Source: Saxidomus purpurata (lineage: Eukaryota > Mollusca > Bivalvia > Venerida > Veneridae). From it: 64,000 bases of DNA. The stretch is taken from assembly GCA_022818135.1 (NCBI GenBank), contig JAFMSR010000001.1:5681663-5745662 (forward strand), given 5' to 3'. Both the position numbers and the translations under genes were made by a program. Within the stretch, counting starts at the first letter, position 1; each line of letters begins with the position of its first letter. Shown here one piece after another: positions 21,301-34,418 of this stretch. The notes beneath the pieces were generated by a model that made no database searches, was not told where the DNA came from, and saw only the letters and a list, made by a program, of their open reading frames with translations.

Positions 21301-21645
21301 AAGGGGCACTCCCTACATCTTGCAGATTATATTCTCGAAACATAGATAATTAATCAATGTAGAGGTTTTCTGTAATAAACCGCATCCACCCATTAATTGT
21401 ACAACAACAACTCTACATATATTATTGAATGGTTTACGGTAGTATATTTTAAACCGCTGATTTTATCGATAATGACTTGGAATGCATAGCTGAAACTTTT
21501 AGGTTAAGTTATAATACTTCCAAAGATTTTATTATTTATGTTTTGGAGGTTATTTAGTTTGACATCAGTTATAGGGTATGTTCCTTTAAAGAGGCAATCC
21601 TACATCGAGCAGATTATATTCTCGAAACATAGATTATATGTATTA
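21301..21645 (+). mobile_element. MITE family 2: internally deleted copy plus adjacent fragment
   Basis: 21301-21590 has both termini (AAAGGGGCACTCCCTACATC and GGGTATGTTCCTTTAA) but lacks part of the interior. It is followed immediately by the start of another copy (21591-21645). Confidence 0.8.
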
Positions 21646-22793
21646 TACCAGTCACTGTACAAGGGTTACATATATTAATTTACAAGCATACCATCATATT
21701 CACACAGTTAAGTAAATCAAATTCTTGTCAAGGTTATATAGAATTACTTATACCACAAACTTGCCACCATAAAAATAATCGAACTGAGAAATCGGCTAAT
21801 TTACGAACTAGTACGGCCTGTGGGATATCATGACTCCTTGTCACCTTCATTAGGTATAAGTCTGTCGTGATGAACTACCATTGTTTTTGAGCGACTTGTT
21901 TCTTGAATTTGAAACAATACGTCATTGATTTGTTTCAGAACAACCAATAGACTGGTCCATTTTCGTGTAAGTTTTGGAACTATCGCCTGACCTAATGCTA
22001 GGTTCGTATAAACACTATTGTTTATTCGCCGTAAAGTTTTTCGTCAAGATCAAACACAAAGTAAGTAAATGACCTCTGATTCATCTTCAGGTTTCCCAGT
22101 GGCAAGATCGATTATGAGCGTCATTTCTTTTCCGAACATTAATAAACTTGGTGAAAAACCAGTGCTTTCTTACATCGATGCATGATATGCCAGAATTACA
22201 AAATGAAAGTATTTTTCCAAATCGTATTGATTACTCGAGGCATACTTCGACAGCATAGTCCCCATGGTTTTTTCAGCAAGCTCATCTGGTTGGAGCCTAA
22301 ATGCAGTGGTGCATGTTTTATCTGACCCGATAAGTTTACACATTTCGTTGAAAACAGTAGATTGAAAGTTTGTGCCTTGATCGGTATGTCTTTGTCAGGA
22401 AACACCGAACACTGAAACAAAGTGTTCTACAAATTTACTTGCCACGGTTACAGCCTCTTGATTATACGTAAGTACAGCTATTACCCACTTTGTAAAGTAA
22501 TCCAGCATGGCTTAAATGTACTTACGTAACTTTTCTAGGCAAATCCTAATATATCCATTTCTACTCTCTCAAGAGGTGTTCCAACAATATACTGTTTCAT
22601 CTTGGACTTAGGTCGTTTATAGGGGGGCTTTCTAACAAAGATCAAATTTTTCACACCACATATGAACATCGATTTTCATGCCATACCAAAAAAAATCTCT
22701 TTGCAATAAACAATGTTTTCCTGATCCCCAAGTGTCCACAAGTAAGATAATCATGAACTTCTTTAAATATATCGTCCACGAGCGCTTTCGATT

Positions 22794-23300
22794 ACAGTCG
22801 AGTCTCGATTATTCGAAGTGCCGGGGACCAAGATTTTACTTCGAATAATCCATGGGTTCGAATAATCCAAGTCCCGAAGATGGCCAGCTGATTGTTATAT
22901 AGATCGTCAATATATACATGTATATAGCTATCACGGACGCTTAACGAAATATATGTTGCGTATATCATTTAGATGAAAGGAAAAGGAAAACAGAAATAAA
23001 TCATATCAAACTTTTAATTTATTTTTTCCTTTTAAAACCCTTTCCACTCATTGCTGATCTAGTTATCCCCCGGGGCCGGGTTCTTTGCCAGATTGCTCCG
23101 TACGAATGGAAATGAAGATATCAGCTGATCTGGGTATCCCCCGTTACCGGGTCCTTCGCCAGATTGCTCACCCAAATTACTTCTGCACAAGTAGAAGTCT
23201 TTTTCTTTTGACAGTTAAATTAAAAGTCATGCTTTAAATAGGCATGGTAGTTTGGTAGTCAAGAGTTTGTTATTCGAAATTAAAGGTGAACTCTTTAACC
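22794..23300 (+). mobile_element. Possible pogo/Tigger-like end inserted in Gypsy
   Basis: After TA, the sequence CAGTCGAGTCTCGATTATTC resembles pogo/Tigger terminal repeats (CAGT...CTCG.TTAT.CGAA). It interrupts the Gypsy frame between the RNase H tail and the integrase zinc finger. No matching opposite end or transposase was found, and the right limit is uncertain; interrupting sequence extends to about 23700. Confidence 0.5.
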
Positions 23301-23353
23301 GCCTTTCAAAACAAAAACAAAAGTTGTTCCTTACGTATTAAACAAACAAGGTT

Positions 23354-23380
23354 AAAAACAAAAATAATATCAAACAGGGA
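23354..23380 (-). mobile_element. Minimal (~27 bp) retroelement 3' terminus
   Basis: AAAAACAAAAATAATATCAA plus ACAGGGA, with no further element sequence. Confidence 0.6.
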
Positions 23381-24110
23381 GTATGTAATTATCACACCTA
23401 AGCACATATAACGTGCCGACCGCGTGTCATTTTTCACAAGTTGAGCGTGTCAGCAATTATTGGTTTGATTGGATTGCATTTCGAATAATGGGTGTGAAAT
23501 TCCTTACAAAAAATGTCAATCGGACTGAAAAACACTTCGAATACCAGGTATTCGTAAAATCCTTTCGAATAACCCGTTTATTTTTATATACTTTATTAAA
23601 ACTTCGGACCGATATTGTTTCGGATACAGTAACAGGTTGTATACTAATTTGAATTCCGTCGATTTTTAAACCATTCCGGCCCATTCATAGTACAAAATGT
23701 CGTCTTTTATGGCTAACGATTCCCTTCTATTCCAGTAATATTTGTGGAGAACCAAAAGAAGTCCGACTGTTCACCAGTCTGGTATATTGTTTGTACTCAA
23801 CCATAGTTAACATATTTTAAAACCCCGGGCAACCTATTATTCCATCCAAAACAAAGCTAGATCTCTTACACACATCACCTTTAAAGATATCTACAAGTTA
23901 AATCACTCCAATCAGCCGGTACCACACTGATCTCGGTAGAAGAGACACTTTTACTAACGTTCGTATCAGCTTCTAAGCAATTTAGGTGCCTTTGGACACT
24001 TGCTGTTTAAAGTTGTTTCAAGATTCTTTTTCTTCTTTTATCTGACTCTCAAGAACCGATATCGATATTCTCATTCCTGATATTGCTTCCACAGGGTTTT
24101 ACCTTTTCGC
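23381..24110. other. Unassigned sequence within/next to the Gypsy insertion
   Basis: Repeated ttcgaata words (23460-23580) may belong to the pogo-like insertion. 23700-24110 probably contains further degraded Gypsy sequence, but I recognise no motif in it. Confidence 0.35.
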
Positions 24111-24599
24111 TCATTTTGTCATGACAAGGTCGTCTGGGCATTGCATCGGCATTAGAATGAATGCGTCCAGGCTTGTGTTGTTTTTCGTAATCGTTCGTCT
24201 ATAAGTCTCAAGCCATCTTGCAATCTGTCCCTCTGTGTTTTTTAAAATTTGTTAACAATCTAAATGCACCGTGATCACTTCTTATAATGAAGTTTTGTAA
24301 ATAAAAGGAGTGATGATAATATTTAACAGCTAAAACAACAGCTAGACGTTCCTTTCGAGTAACGTAATATATTCTCTCTGTTTTAGATAAAGACTTGCTA
24401 TAATATGATATCACTTTTTCTTAGCAATCTTGGATTTGCTGAAGCACACACCCTACCCTAACAGAACTTGCATCAGCGTCTAAAATAAACAGTCCATTCG
24501 AAAGTGGATATCCCAATATGGGTGCATTTGTCAAGACATACTTTAGCTTCTTAAAAGCTTCCTCACACACAGTTGCCGATGCAAATGTTTCATTCTTTT

Positions 24600-25323
24600 T
24601 TTGTGTCGCCTTTTCGGAGAAAAGGCGATACATAGGGATCGCTTTGTCCGTCCGTCGGTCCGTCCGTCCGTCCGTCACACAAACTTAACGTTGGCTATAA
24701 CTTTGCCATTTCTTAAGATTTCTTCATCAAACTTTACAATTGTATTGCTTATGACAAAAGGGTCATGATGCTGCCAAATTTTGTAGGTCAAGATCATATT
24801 TGAGAGAGTTATGCCTCTTTTTGTACTTAGATTTTGTCACGAACACTTAACGTTGGCTATTACTTTGCCATTTCTTAAGATTTCTTCATCAAACTTTCAA
24901 ATAGCATTGCTTATGACATAAGGGTCGTCATGCCGCCAAATTTTATAGGTCAAGATCTTATTTGACAGAGTTATGCCCCTTTTTGTACTTAGATTTTGTC
25001 ATGAAAACTTAACGTTGGGTATAACTTCGCCATTTCTTAAGATTTTTTATCAAACTTTCAAATTGTATTGCTTATGTCAAAAGGTTTGTGATGCCGCCAA
25101 ATGTTGAAGGTCAAGGTCTTATTTGACAGAGTTATGCCCCTTTTTTACTTAGATTTTGTCACGAAAACTTAATGTTGGCTTATAACTTTGCCATTTCTTA
25201 AGATTTCTTCATCAAACTTTCAAATTGTATTGCTTATGGCATAAGGGTCATGATGCCGCCAAAGTTGGTTATTCTGACAAAGCATAAGAGGGCGACACAA
25301 GTGTTCTACTGAACACCCATCTA
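24600..25323 (-). mobile_element. Non-autonomous element with ~160-bp internal tandem units
   Basis: One end is TGTGTCGCCTTTTCGGAGAA with (gtcc)n; the other is AGGGCGACACAAGTGTTC and acacccatctag. In between are four units starting CTTAACGTTGGCTATAACTT (about 24688, 24848, 25008, 25167). It lies inside the Gypsy RT-RNase H region, splitting it. A related copy lies inside the LINE at 50972-51802. Confidence 0.8.
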
Positions 25324-25439
25324 GTTTTTTAAGTCTTTGCTAGGATTTGCAATTTCCGATCAACTTTCTATAATAAGAACAAAGCCCTAAAAAACTTCTT
25401 ACCTCCATTACGTGTTATGTGAATATATAAGCATAAAAA

Positions 25440-25895
25440 GGGATCAAATTATAGACTGTCTCATTACAGTACTATGCCTAGTTGTGCATGGTCCATGTTT
25501 TGGGTTATTAGGTCAAAGATTAATGTCTCTGGGGTTCTAGATAGTAAAATTTTGTGGACGCTAAATTTCCAAAATCCCTGGTCAGAATTTAATGATGCTT
25601 CACAGAAGTGATAAGTTCCATGCCTAGTTGTTCATTGTCCATGTTTCGGGTCACTAGGTCAAAGGTCAAGGTCACAAGGGCTCGAGATAGTAAATTATTG
25701 TGCGCTCCTCACCTCCAAAACCTTTGGTCAGAATTTAATATTTCACAGAAGTGATAAATACCTGCATGCCTAGTTGTGCATGGTCCATGTTTCGGGTTGC
25801 TACGTCAATGTCTCAGGGGCTCGACATAATAGAATCTTGTGCGCTCTTAATCTCCAAACCCTCTGGTCAGAATTTAATGATACTTTACATAAGTT
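25440..25895 (+). repeat. Tandem repeat, three units of ~150 bp
   Basis: Units share GCCTAGTTGTGCATGGTCCA, gggtcactaggtcaa and ctggtcagaatttaatga (starts near 25480, 25620 and 25765). Non-coding. Confidence 0.8.
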
Positions 25896-25912
25896 GTGCA
25901 TGGGTCTAATAA

Positions 25913-26291
25913 TTAAAGGGACATACCCTATAATTGATGTCGATCTAAATAACATCCAAAACATAAATAATAGCATCTTTGGAAGTATTATAACTTAACC
26001 TAAAAGTTTCAGCTATGCATTCCCAGCCATTATCGATACAATCAGCGGTTTAAAAATATACTGCAGTACCGTAAACCATTCAATAATATATGTAGAGTTG
26101 TAATCGTGCAAATTAATGGGTGGACGATTTATTACAGAAAGCATCTATATTGATTAATTGTGGTAAAATGGGGCATTTTTCGCCATAGGTTTTTCATTGA
26201 AATTGTGTTTATTTATCATTTTAAGTTCATTGAACACATAATCTATGTTTCGAGAATATATTAACTAGATGTAGGGAGTGCCCCTTTAAAG
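25913..26291 (-). mobile_element. MITE family 2, near full length
   Basis: From AAAGGGACATACCCTATAAT to TAGGGAGTGCCCCTTTAAA, reverse orientation to the copy at 17960. About 379 bp, no ORF. Confidence 0.85.
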
Positions 26292-26399
26292 CATCATATC
26301 TTACATAAATTTTAAATCCTGTGTCAGTGCAGTGTTGGGGGAGGGGGCTTGTACGTCACATGCGAGTAGAAAAATGTATGTCATTATTTCCCAGAAGAT

Positions 26400-26600
26400 G
26401 AAAACAAAAATAATATCAAACAGGGAAAGCCACGTACCAAAAACGCAGCCTCCCCAAAACGAGCCCCACAGCACCCAGAAGTGCACACCACCAACACACA
26501 CACACATACACACAATCATGTACACACACACACGTACACTACCAACACACACTAGCATACAAAGCACGAGGACAAAACGAACAATTAAAGGAACACAGTT
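26400..26600 (-). mobile_element. 5'-truncated retroelement copy
   Basis: Terminus at 26400 (aaacaaaaataatatcaaac). The CA tract is near 26494-26540. The 5' truncation falls at GGAACACAGT near 26600. Non-coding. Confidence 0.85.
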
Positions 26601-27400
26601 CCTTTTCAGGAAGCCGAACTTCACTTTCATAGTTTTTATAAAAGTTGAGGTTGGATAACGCGCTATTTAAGCAGCTTCTTTGTTAAAAATAAAGTTTTAT
26701 TCATTAAATATTCAGGTAAAATTAATTGCATACAGAAGTTTCAAAATTGTTTCGGCATTTTATACATTTACTTTCAAGTTCCGTTATACGAGTACTTGTC
26801 TTTCACATTTGATATACATGTACATTGAGGAAGCCTTAAAAATGAGGCAATGAAATAAATTCCAATACTAAACCATTGGTATTGTATCCTGACCACCCTG
26901 AAATTTGTATTCAAGATCAATGTCTAAATTCTACTTTTTAGAACATGACCTAGCTGATTTTCAATAATGATTATTGTTTCTTAAATTACTTTTACATTAG
27001 TTTGAAAATGTGTCAAAACTACAATTTTACCGTCAAACTGATTGTTATGAAAAGAGTGTTTGGTAGATTTTACTTTGATTTTATCACACTATATTTAATA
27101 GCGTATGAATAGTTATAATGGTCATTGTAGGGTACAGTCCAACTATGGTGCAAACGCCAAGGAAGGAATCACCATCCAAAAATTGTGAGTTGATGTCATT
27201 AGTTTTCAGACGAAATATGTGCTGCTTGGTATATTTGAATGTACTTTCATATTGCTACATGCAACTCTTTCTGCGATGACGGCATCTGTTCTCTGTAAAA
27301 TTGTCGTTCATTCTGTACAGTTGTATTTTTGCTGAAGCGAATAAGAATAATATCATTATATGCAAGGTTTATTAGAACCTGGTATACGTGATATTCAGTC
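26601..27400. other. No gene recognised
   Basis: AT-rich intergenic DNA. Confidence 0.4.
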
Positions 27401-27993
27401 TAAATGTATACATAGAACATTGCTTCATGAACTTTAAACAATAACTAACAGACAGAGTTTCTGAAATTCTATTTATCTCATGTCTTATAATTTCCTCACT
27501 GTACGAAAATTTAGGTGGGATGTCAGCCTGTTTCCAGCTTTTTTCCTTTGTTGTTTCAATAACTGTCACATCAATGTACATTAATCATTTAGCGAGCATT
27601 TACCAAGAAAAACAGGTCCCTCAATTTATTAACATTGTGCCACTAAATGAACCTTCGTTGAGCTATATGAAGGCAAATTGAATGGAAATAGAGCAATATA
27701 CTGACCTTGTTTTATTGTACATTAAAATGACAGTCAGTTGCGTTTACAGATGGCAAAACCCCATGTATTGAAGCATCTTCAATGATGAACAAGTGAAAGG
27801 TACGCACAATATATATTAAAATGAAACGTTCGATTGAAATTGCAAATATGTCAAAAGATAGAAAATAATATTTTATCAAGCATTGATATTTGTCAGTTGT
27901 CATGGAAATGCCGTTTACAATCATGAAGGGGCCTAAGCTAGCATATAACGCCACTATTAGAATTAATCTATCACTACATGGTATGGTTTTATA

Positions 27994-30554
27994 CAACGCG
28001 TTTCAGTTGGGTTTGCCCGTACGTTATCTTGACAATCAATACAGTTGTAATATTACGTCACACAAAGCACGATTTTGAAACTATTATTAGAGCTAAGTTT
28101 ATAGGTCAACTCCTCCTCATTCAAGGACAGATAGGTGCGAATGCGTTCAGCTTCTTTCTAACGTCGTCAATTTGCTCCGCCCAAGAACCCGCATGGTAAA
28201 CTACTGAACGATCTTCACTTTTGTATTTTAATGCAAGTGACATTCAGTATTAAATAAGGTTAAATATAGTTTTCACTGCGTATTTTGTAGTGACTTCGAC
28301 AGAAATTATATAAATTTACTGTTTTATTTAAAATTTTGATTAATACTCCTTTAAAAGAGATCTCTTCGAATCACAACGATTGGGCTACGGGTTCAATGCA
28401 TTTCATGTAAGTGTAGACTTTCACACTAGCTTTGCTACGCATGCAAAGGAAGATTCCCATTTAAAACCACCGAAATAGTTGTGTACCCGTCGTTAGTACA
28501 TATTGTGATCAATAAAAACGCAGCGGCAGTCTGTCGTAGGTTTTAAATTATTATTCATGTAAATCGCGGAACTTTACACTAGAACTATTTGTGTCGAAAT
28601 TCCATTGCAGTAACATGTTATCTTACATAATTCATAATGACGACTGGTGAATAAAAATATATTGTGATGCTTTTTTCATAGTATGCGTTTTCATAATATG
28701 CGTTTTTCACCGAAAACAACTAAATTTAAAAAAAATATCAATGTTTGAGTACTCGCAACACTTTTTATCTGTAAACGTGAAAAACATGTTTGTCTCCGGC
28801 AGAACTGGAACTCTGAACCTGTATTACGCAAAGCGTCACCACAAAAGCAAGGTTATGGGCAAGGAAGTCTACTGACATAGTAGTATCTAATGCCGTACTG
28901 TACTGACATATCCAGTGTATCAGAAAATACTTGTCTGCCAAAACCTTTACTTGTTTACACGTTGTGTTATCATAACCAAGTTCCTTTTCTACTGCCGACA
29001 GATGTTCGCTTCATGAACTGTGTTTTTACTTTCAAAACCCATGGTTTCTCCCTTCCTTCAATTTTCGGAGTGCGGTTGAGAACAAATTGCAAATCTGTGA
29101 ACAGAGACGTAGTTACTTCGGTAGTTCGGACGGCTGACATGAGATCAAATTTATTATACTTTATCTCTTATATTCGCATTTATTTCAATCCTTTTTATGC
29201 CAACCCATGAAGTGTATGAAACGATGTCATTTGGTGGATGTTTGACAGCAAACTTTTACAGTTGGCAATATAAAAATCTGTAGATGAGTGTAGGATACTG
29301 CACCCTGACCAATGCAATTTACCACGGTGATCCGGTGTCATACATGCGCGAAATATTGGACACATGGCAATACTCAAAACTTTGTTATAACTCTTTAACT
29401 GACTAGAATTATTTCGACTATTGTTCACATTTTGGTGTAGAAACATTCGTCGAATGATAAAGAAAACATATTTAAAGAATCTACGGGAAAATGGCAGTCT
29501 TAGTAAATCATTTTGTTTTGCACTGACCACTGTGTCGTTAGTGTCACTGAAGTAAAATATACAATCCTGGATATAATCATGCGTACTAATTTATTTTGCT
29601 ATCCACATAATTTATCAAAACTATGATAATCATTAGTATTTATCGTTATATAACATATGATTAACTCACACACGCACGCACGCGAGCCGGTAAAAACACA
29701 AGAAGCTATCGGAGAGACAACATTTAATGTATAGTAGCATATCAATAATACTTAAATTAACAAGAAAATTGTAACAAGATATATGTGACGATTAATTTGT
29801 TGGGAGTGCTGCTGTATTTGCCTGACCGATTGTACAGCAGGGGTGTGGAATTCCTATGTCCGACACGGGACGTTCTGCAGTCGGAAAAGCGGTTGTCTGA
29901 AGGCAAGCCGAAATGTTGAGGGGGGGGGGGGAATAAAAACAAATAATGTACGAAAGTCTTGTTTCACGTCTAGATCTATTTGCAGTATTGGGAAAATATT
30001 TTAATCACGCTTACTTTGAGAGCGCGCTGTTTATATGTTTTACTACATAGAGTACGTACATGTATTGCCCCATGGAGAAGCCTCAATATTTCGACTGCAA
30101 GACAGACAAATTTTACAAACTGACTTTACATGTAGTGTGCCTTTGTGTATATAGCCAAAAGCTGTTGCGTACAATTAGTTGGGCTACTCGTTGAGGTACG
30201 CAATAAAACTTCCATAGTCCATTACATAAATTCCAGCAATTAGTGTACACCTGGCTCCTCCATTGGTACTTAAATATCTACTATATCCGAGACTGATTCC
30301 GTCATGACTTCAAATATTTCTGATCAAATGAATGCAGACCTTGAATGCGGTTTATGTGGAACGTGACGTCAGAATAAAAAAAAGAATGAACGCATGCGCC
30401 CCCATTTGGCCTTGTCATTGAAAGAACGGATGGAGAGGAGTCAACCGATATACATGTTCTATTAATAGTTTTAGATTCGCCTTTGTGTGACGTAAGATTG
30501 TAACTGTTTCGATTGCTAAAATAACCTACGGGCGATGGCAACTGCAACGCGTTG
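27994..30554. mobile_element. 2.56 kb TIR transposon, unit-A specific, TA target
   Basis: The left end CAACGCGTTTCAGTTGGGTT is mirrored by the right end (read inward CAACGCGTTGCAGTTGCCAT). The imperfect inverted repeat continues for about 130 bp and shares TTACGTCACACAAAG. It is flanked by TA (27992-27993 and 30555-30556). Unit B reads tttataatag at the corresponding position (about 47185), an intact single-TA empty site. No transposase motif is visible in internal frames (28890-29210 plus; 29195-29530 minus), so it is probably non-autonomous. A G-run lies near 29920. Confidence 0.9.
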
Positions 30555-31870
30555 TAATAGCTTCTGGATGCTAAGCTATGTTTGAATTAGAACAATGTAC
30601 TTACAGTTGGTGAATGTGTTTATCTTATTTTAAAATTTTTGTTGAGCCCGTAAGACATTTTTAACTACCTCGGTCTGTATACTTATAACCCGTATAAAGT
30701 ATTCTTATTTAAACAGTAAGTAGATAATAGTTCATATTGTATGCAAGACTATTCTACTCAGACAATGATAATTCACTCAACGACTATGGCCATTCACTTT
30801 TCGGTAAGGTGATAATTATTTGAATGTTTTGCTTAAAACCATGATCGTTCTTAAATATTTTTTGATAATTACAAATGAAGTCAACGTTATCTTAGAGTAA
30901 ACATAACGTAGTTCTATAATTATTTTGTCTTTAAGCAAATTTGAATTAGTCATCAATGGCTTTGTAATTATGATGAACTGGACAAAATGCTCAGAACGTG
31001 GACAAATCATGTAAATAGTAATTACATGAACACCCGTTCACTTTACCTCCAACAGATTGAAAGCATATACGAATTGTAAAACTGATTTCTCAATATAGAT
31101 TCTCGTCCCTGAGTGTGATGCAAAGGCTTCTCATAGCACAACAACTATTTGACTACGAAGGACTTTGGGATATGATAAACACGTAGTGTTTTGACAATAG
31201 AACAATGTTTAATTCGCTAAAAAGCACTTACGTTCCTCTGACAGAGTCACGGGTGACTGGCTTGACACTGCAACTAGTTCTTAATCTGTAACTTTGAAAG
31301 AAATGTTTTATAAGTAGTGAAAATTCAATTTCGTCCATGATAACAATGTCACTTATAACAACAAACTTTACTCATTTGAATAGATCTTTATTTCTGGACA
31401 ACTACACGAGAACAAAATAAACGATACACAAAAGCAACATGCAAACTTTATGAACAAACCCCACCTACATATCCTCAAAGATTGTGTTATAGTCACTGAA
31501 GAATAAATTTACATTTACATTTGGGGTGAACTGGCCAATATGAAGTATGCATTTCTTAACATGCAGGTAATTCTTAATTTTAAAGTAACTTTTGCGGATG
31601 GCTGTCGTGTTAAATTCAGCACATGTATCATTAAGTGTAAATGTACAAATTGCTCAGGTTTATACCCGCCTTGTTTAGAGTAAAGAATTACAGGTTGATA
31701 ACAATCGGTCATGTTTCCAGATAGTGAAATCAGTCATCAATTTTATATATACTTATATATATATAATCATATAAAAATGAATGATCCAGAAAGTTTCGGT
31801 ATGTTTATGACTGTTTGGAATCGTTCCAGGCTATAGTTTTAATTATTCAACTTTGTACAAAAGTTGGATA
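30555..31870. other. Conserved non-coding flank shared with unit B
   Basis: 30555-31600 aligns with about 47190-48440 of unit B. It has no open frame conserved between the two. Unique A sequence begins near 31600. Confidence 0.6.
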
Positions 31871-31873
31871 ATA

Positions 31874-32283
31874 AAAAAACAAAAATAATATCAAACAGGG
31901 AATGCCACGTACCAAAAACGCAGCCTCCCCAAAACGAGCCCCACAGCACCCAAAGTGCACACCACCAACACACACACACACACACGCACACACGACACAC
32001 ACACAATCATGTACACACACACATATACACTACCAACACACACTAGCATACAAAGCAAACACACGAGGACAAAACGAACAATTAAAGGAACACAGTGGGG
32101 CACCGCCTTGGAACGGTCAGTGGCAAAAACACCACTGGGGAGCTTAAACCGGTTTATGGTGCGCACCCAACCTCACTCTTACCCCCACCATGTTCCAAAG
32201 TCACAGGACAGTGTAAATAAAAGTAATCCCTGCTAGGTGAATCTCTAACACACGCAATGGAAACAAAAGGCATGGTATGTAAA
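31874..32283 (-). mobile_element. 5'-truncated retroelement copy
   Basis: From the terminus at 31874 to GGCATGGTATGTAAA near 32283. Contains the CA tract and the GGTTTATGGTGCGCACCCAA segment. No coding part. Located in the A-specific segment. Confidence 0.85.
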
Positions 32284-33380
32284 GACTTCCCGAAGTGGGA
32301 TAATTAAGACTCCCTCCGTTAAAATGCAAGCTTATAGATATTTGTGTATGTCAAAATCATATTTTTAATTACAATGTTACTTCAACAAATATCTCCCCGT
32401 GGAACCAAACAATGAAACTTGTTTGCTGCCACTGTTTAGTTGTTCACATATTGACATGCAACAACTAAATATACCGGTTATATATGATAGCAATACAATG
32501 ACAATTTATTTATATATTGATATTGACTACTGGCCCTTTACAGCATGTTTTATATAATACATTCGTATTTTCAAACACTGGTATCCGAAGACATTCGAAA
32601 ATGCAGTTACTTATAACAGTACACTTTTTACAATATCAAAAAGCATTTTTGGAATTAACAAAGAGATAGGAATACAACATATTTTTCCAAAATGGCAGTA
32701 TTATCTTAAAATATACATAAAAGGCACAACTCTATAACTTTGTATTCAAAGTAGTTAAAATCTCACTTCTCTTTAAAAGCAAAGTAAGCATATTTTCCTG
32801 AATTTTGCATAACACTTTCTGAAATGGAACTCATTAAAACATTGGATTTTTGTGAACATTTTGATTGATATGAAATTTTCTAGAGATATATTTTTCTCTA
32901 CTTGACATAAGATTTCTACAAACCATAACAAAATGAATTCCATTCTCAACGGATATGTTGCACAACTAACAAATTCGTTCTTCTCTTATAACATTTCGGT
33001 ATCTTCCTGTTTCAACCTCAAGATCATGAGAAGAAGTTCTTAAGATTGAAAGAGCTCGTCTAAATTTCCTCTCCGTAACAGTATTCAAGTACTGTTCATG
33101 TGTGACGGTATTTTCAAACTGGCAATAACTCAATAATTTCTGACTATCTTGTACCAGTACCACCCATTGCTGTTGGTATTGGTCTTTTAGTCTTTGTACA
33201 AATTAGTTTACAAAGGAATTCTCATTATAAACCCATTGATCTATCTAAGCATAATCAAAGCCATTAGAAAAAAAAAGTTTCTTCTACTTGAACACAAATT
33301 TGTTTGTCCACAATCATCAAGATACTTCAACATAAGATAACTTTTCTTAACAAGTCTAGTATCACCAATACCAGGATCTA
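32284..33380. other. No gene recognised
   Basis: AT-rich A-specific segment without domains. Confidence 0.4.
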
Positions 33381-33756
33381 AAAGAGGCACTCTCTACATC
33401 TAGCAGATTATATTCTCCAAACATAGATTGTGTGTTCAATGAATGTAATATGATAAATAAATACAATTTCAAAGAAGAACCTATGGCGAAAAATGCTTCA
33501 TTTTACCACAATTAATAAATGTAGAGGCCTTCTGTAATAAATCACATCCACCCATTAATTGTACAACAACAAACAACTCTTCACAGATTATTGAATGGTT
33601 TACGGTACTGCAGCATATTTTTAAACCGCTGATTTTATCGATTATGACTGGAATGCATAGCTGAAACGTTTAGGTTATAATACTTCCGAAGATTCTATTA
33701 TTTATGTTTGGAGGTTATTTCTTTTGACATCAGTACTAGGGTATGTCCCTTTAAAC
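33381..33756 (+). mobile_element. MITE family 2, near full length
   Basis: AAAGAGGCACTCTCTACATC to GGGTATGTCCCTTTAAA. About 375 bp, no ORF. Confidence 0.85.
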
Positions 33757-34387
33757 ATCTCTTTGCAGAGTTAATATATAGTGGGAATCTTCCATAATCA
33801 CCTAAAACAGCTATGTTCATTGCTCTTTTTTTCACATGTTTCTTTTACATGCATGGTTATGTACTGATACAATTATAGGGTTATCGCCGGTGATAATGTG
33901 CATGTATATTGAACTTTTGTTCAACAACGCTTTATTATTCTTTATAAAAGGCAGAAAATATTTGGCTTATAAGTTATTAAAAACTGTTGTTACTATCGTT
34001 TGTGAATGAGTTGAAAAAATATACATGGACACTTATGCTACTTGCGGCCATAGGTTTCAATCCACTATTAAATGCGTTTTTTTGAGTCATGATAAGGGTA
34101 ACACTTATCAGTCGTTTGAAACAAGTGCCAAATATACAAACATAATATTTAGTTTGTATAATTTGGTGAGCATGGGACATACATATTTAGGTCAGTAACA
34201 AAACTTTTCATGCTGCAGCATTCGAGTGTATCACAATACGACCTTACTTGAACAGGAGCTTAAAGGGAGCTTGATTTACATAATCATTAAAACATGGCCA
34301 GTCCGAGTTAAAATAAGTAAGTGTCAAACAGCATAGACGTTGCTATATTACACATCCTGATTCATAGCGCTTACAAAATTACTACCA
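33757..34387. other. Downstream flank of receptor gene A
   Basis: A-specific until about 34388, where similarity to unit B begins just past the stop codon. No conserved polyadenylation signal could be assigned. Confidence 0.4.
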
Positions 34388-34418
34388 AACATGGTTTAGT
34401 GTTTCCTTGTAAATTATT

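Larger units (their letters stand above)
21830..25410 (-). mobile_element. Decayed Ty3/Gypsy pol with nested insertions
   Basis: Minus-strand order: end of RT thumb (EVRSFLGLCSYYRKL, about 25405-25360); connection and RNase H (CEEAFKKLK, ILDADASS, YYSKSLSKTER, RSDHGAFRLL; 24590-24208); RNase H tail HKPGRIHSNADAM near 24150; integrase zinc-finger region (VHDYLTCGHLGIRKTL near 22740); integrase core remnants (22650-22050); and integrase tail VVHHDRLIPNEGD near 21860. The frame changes many times and stops are present, so it is inactive. Gag, protease and most of RT are absent, and LTRs were not identified. Insertions at 24600-25323 and about 22794-23700 interrupt it. Confidence 0.9.

Noticed and set aside
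24421..24678. Separate gene with an Asp-Arg-Thr-rich N-terminus
   Set aside because: The N-terminal part is the gtcc-rich end of an inserted repeat read through into Gypsy RNase H.
24660..25890. CRISPR-like or satellite array
   Set aside because: Units are ~150-160 bp with no spacers and belong to eukaryotic interspersed elements.
27712..27996. Hydrophobic minus-strand frame resembling a membrane protein
   Set aside because: The homologous stretch in unit B (about 46900-47180) does not keep the frame, and its 5' end runs into the TIR transposon at 27994.
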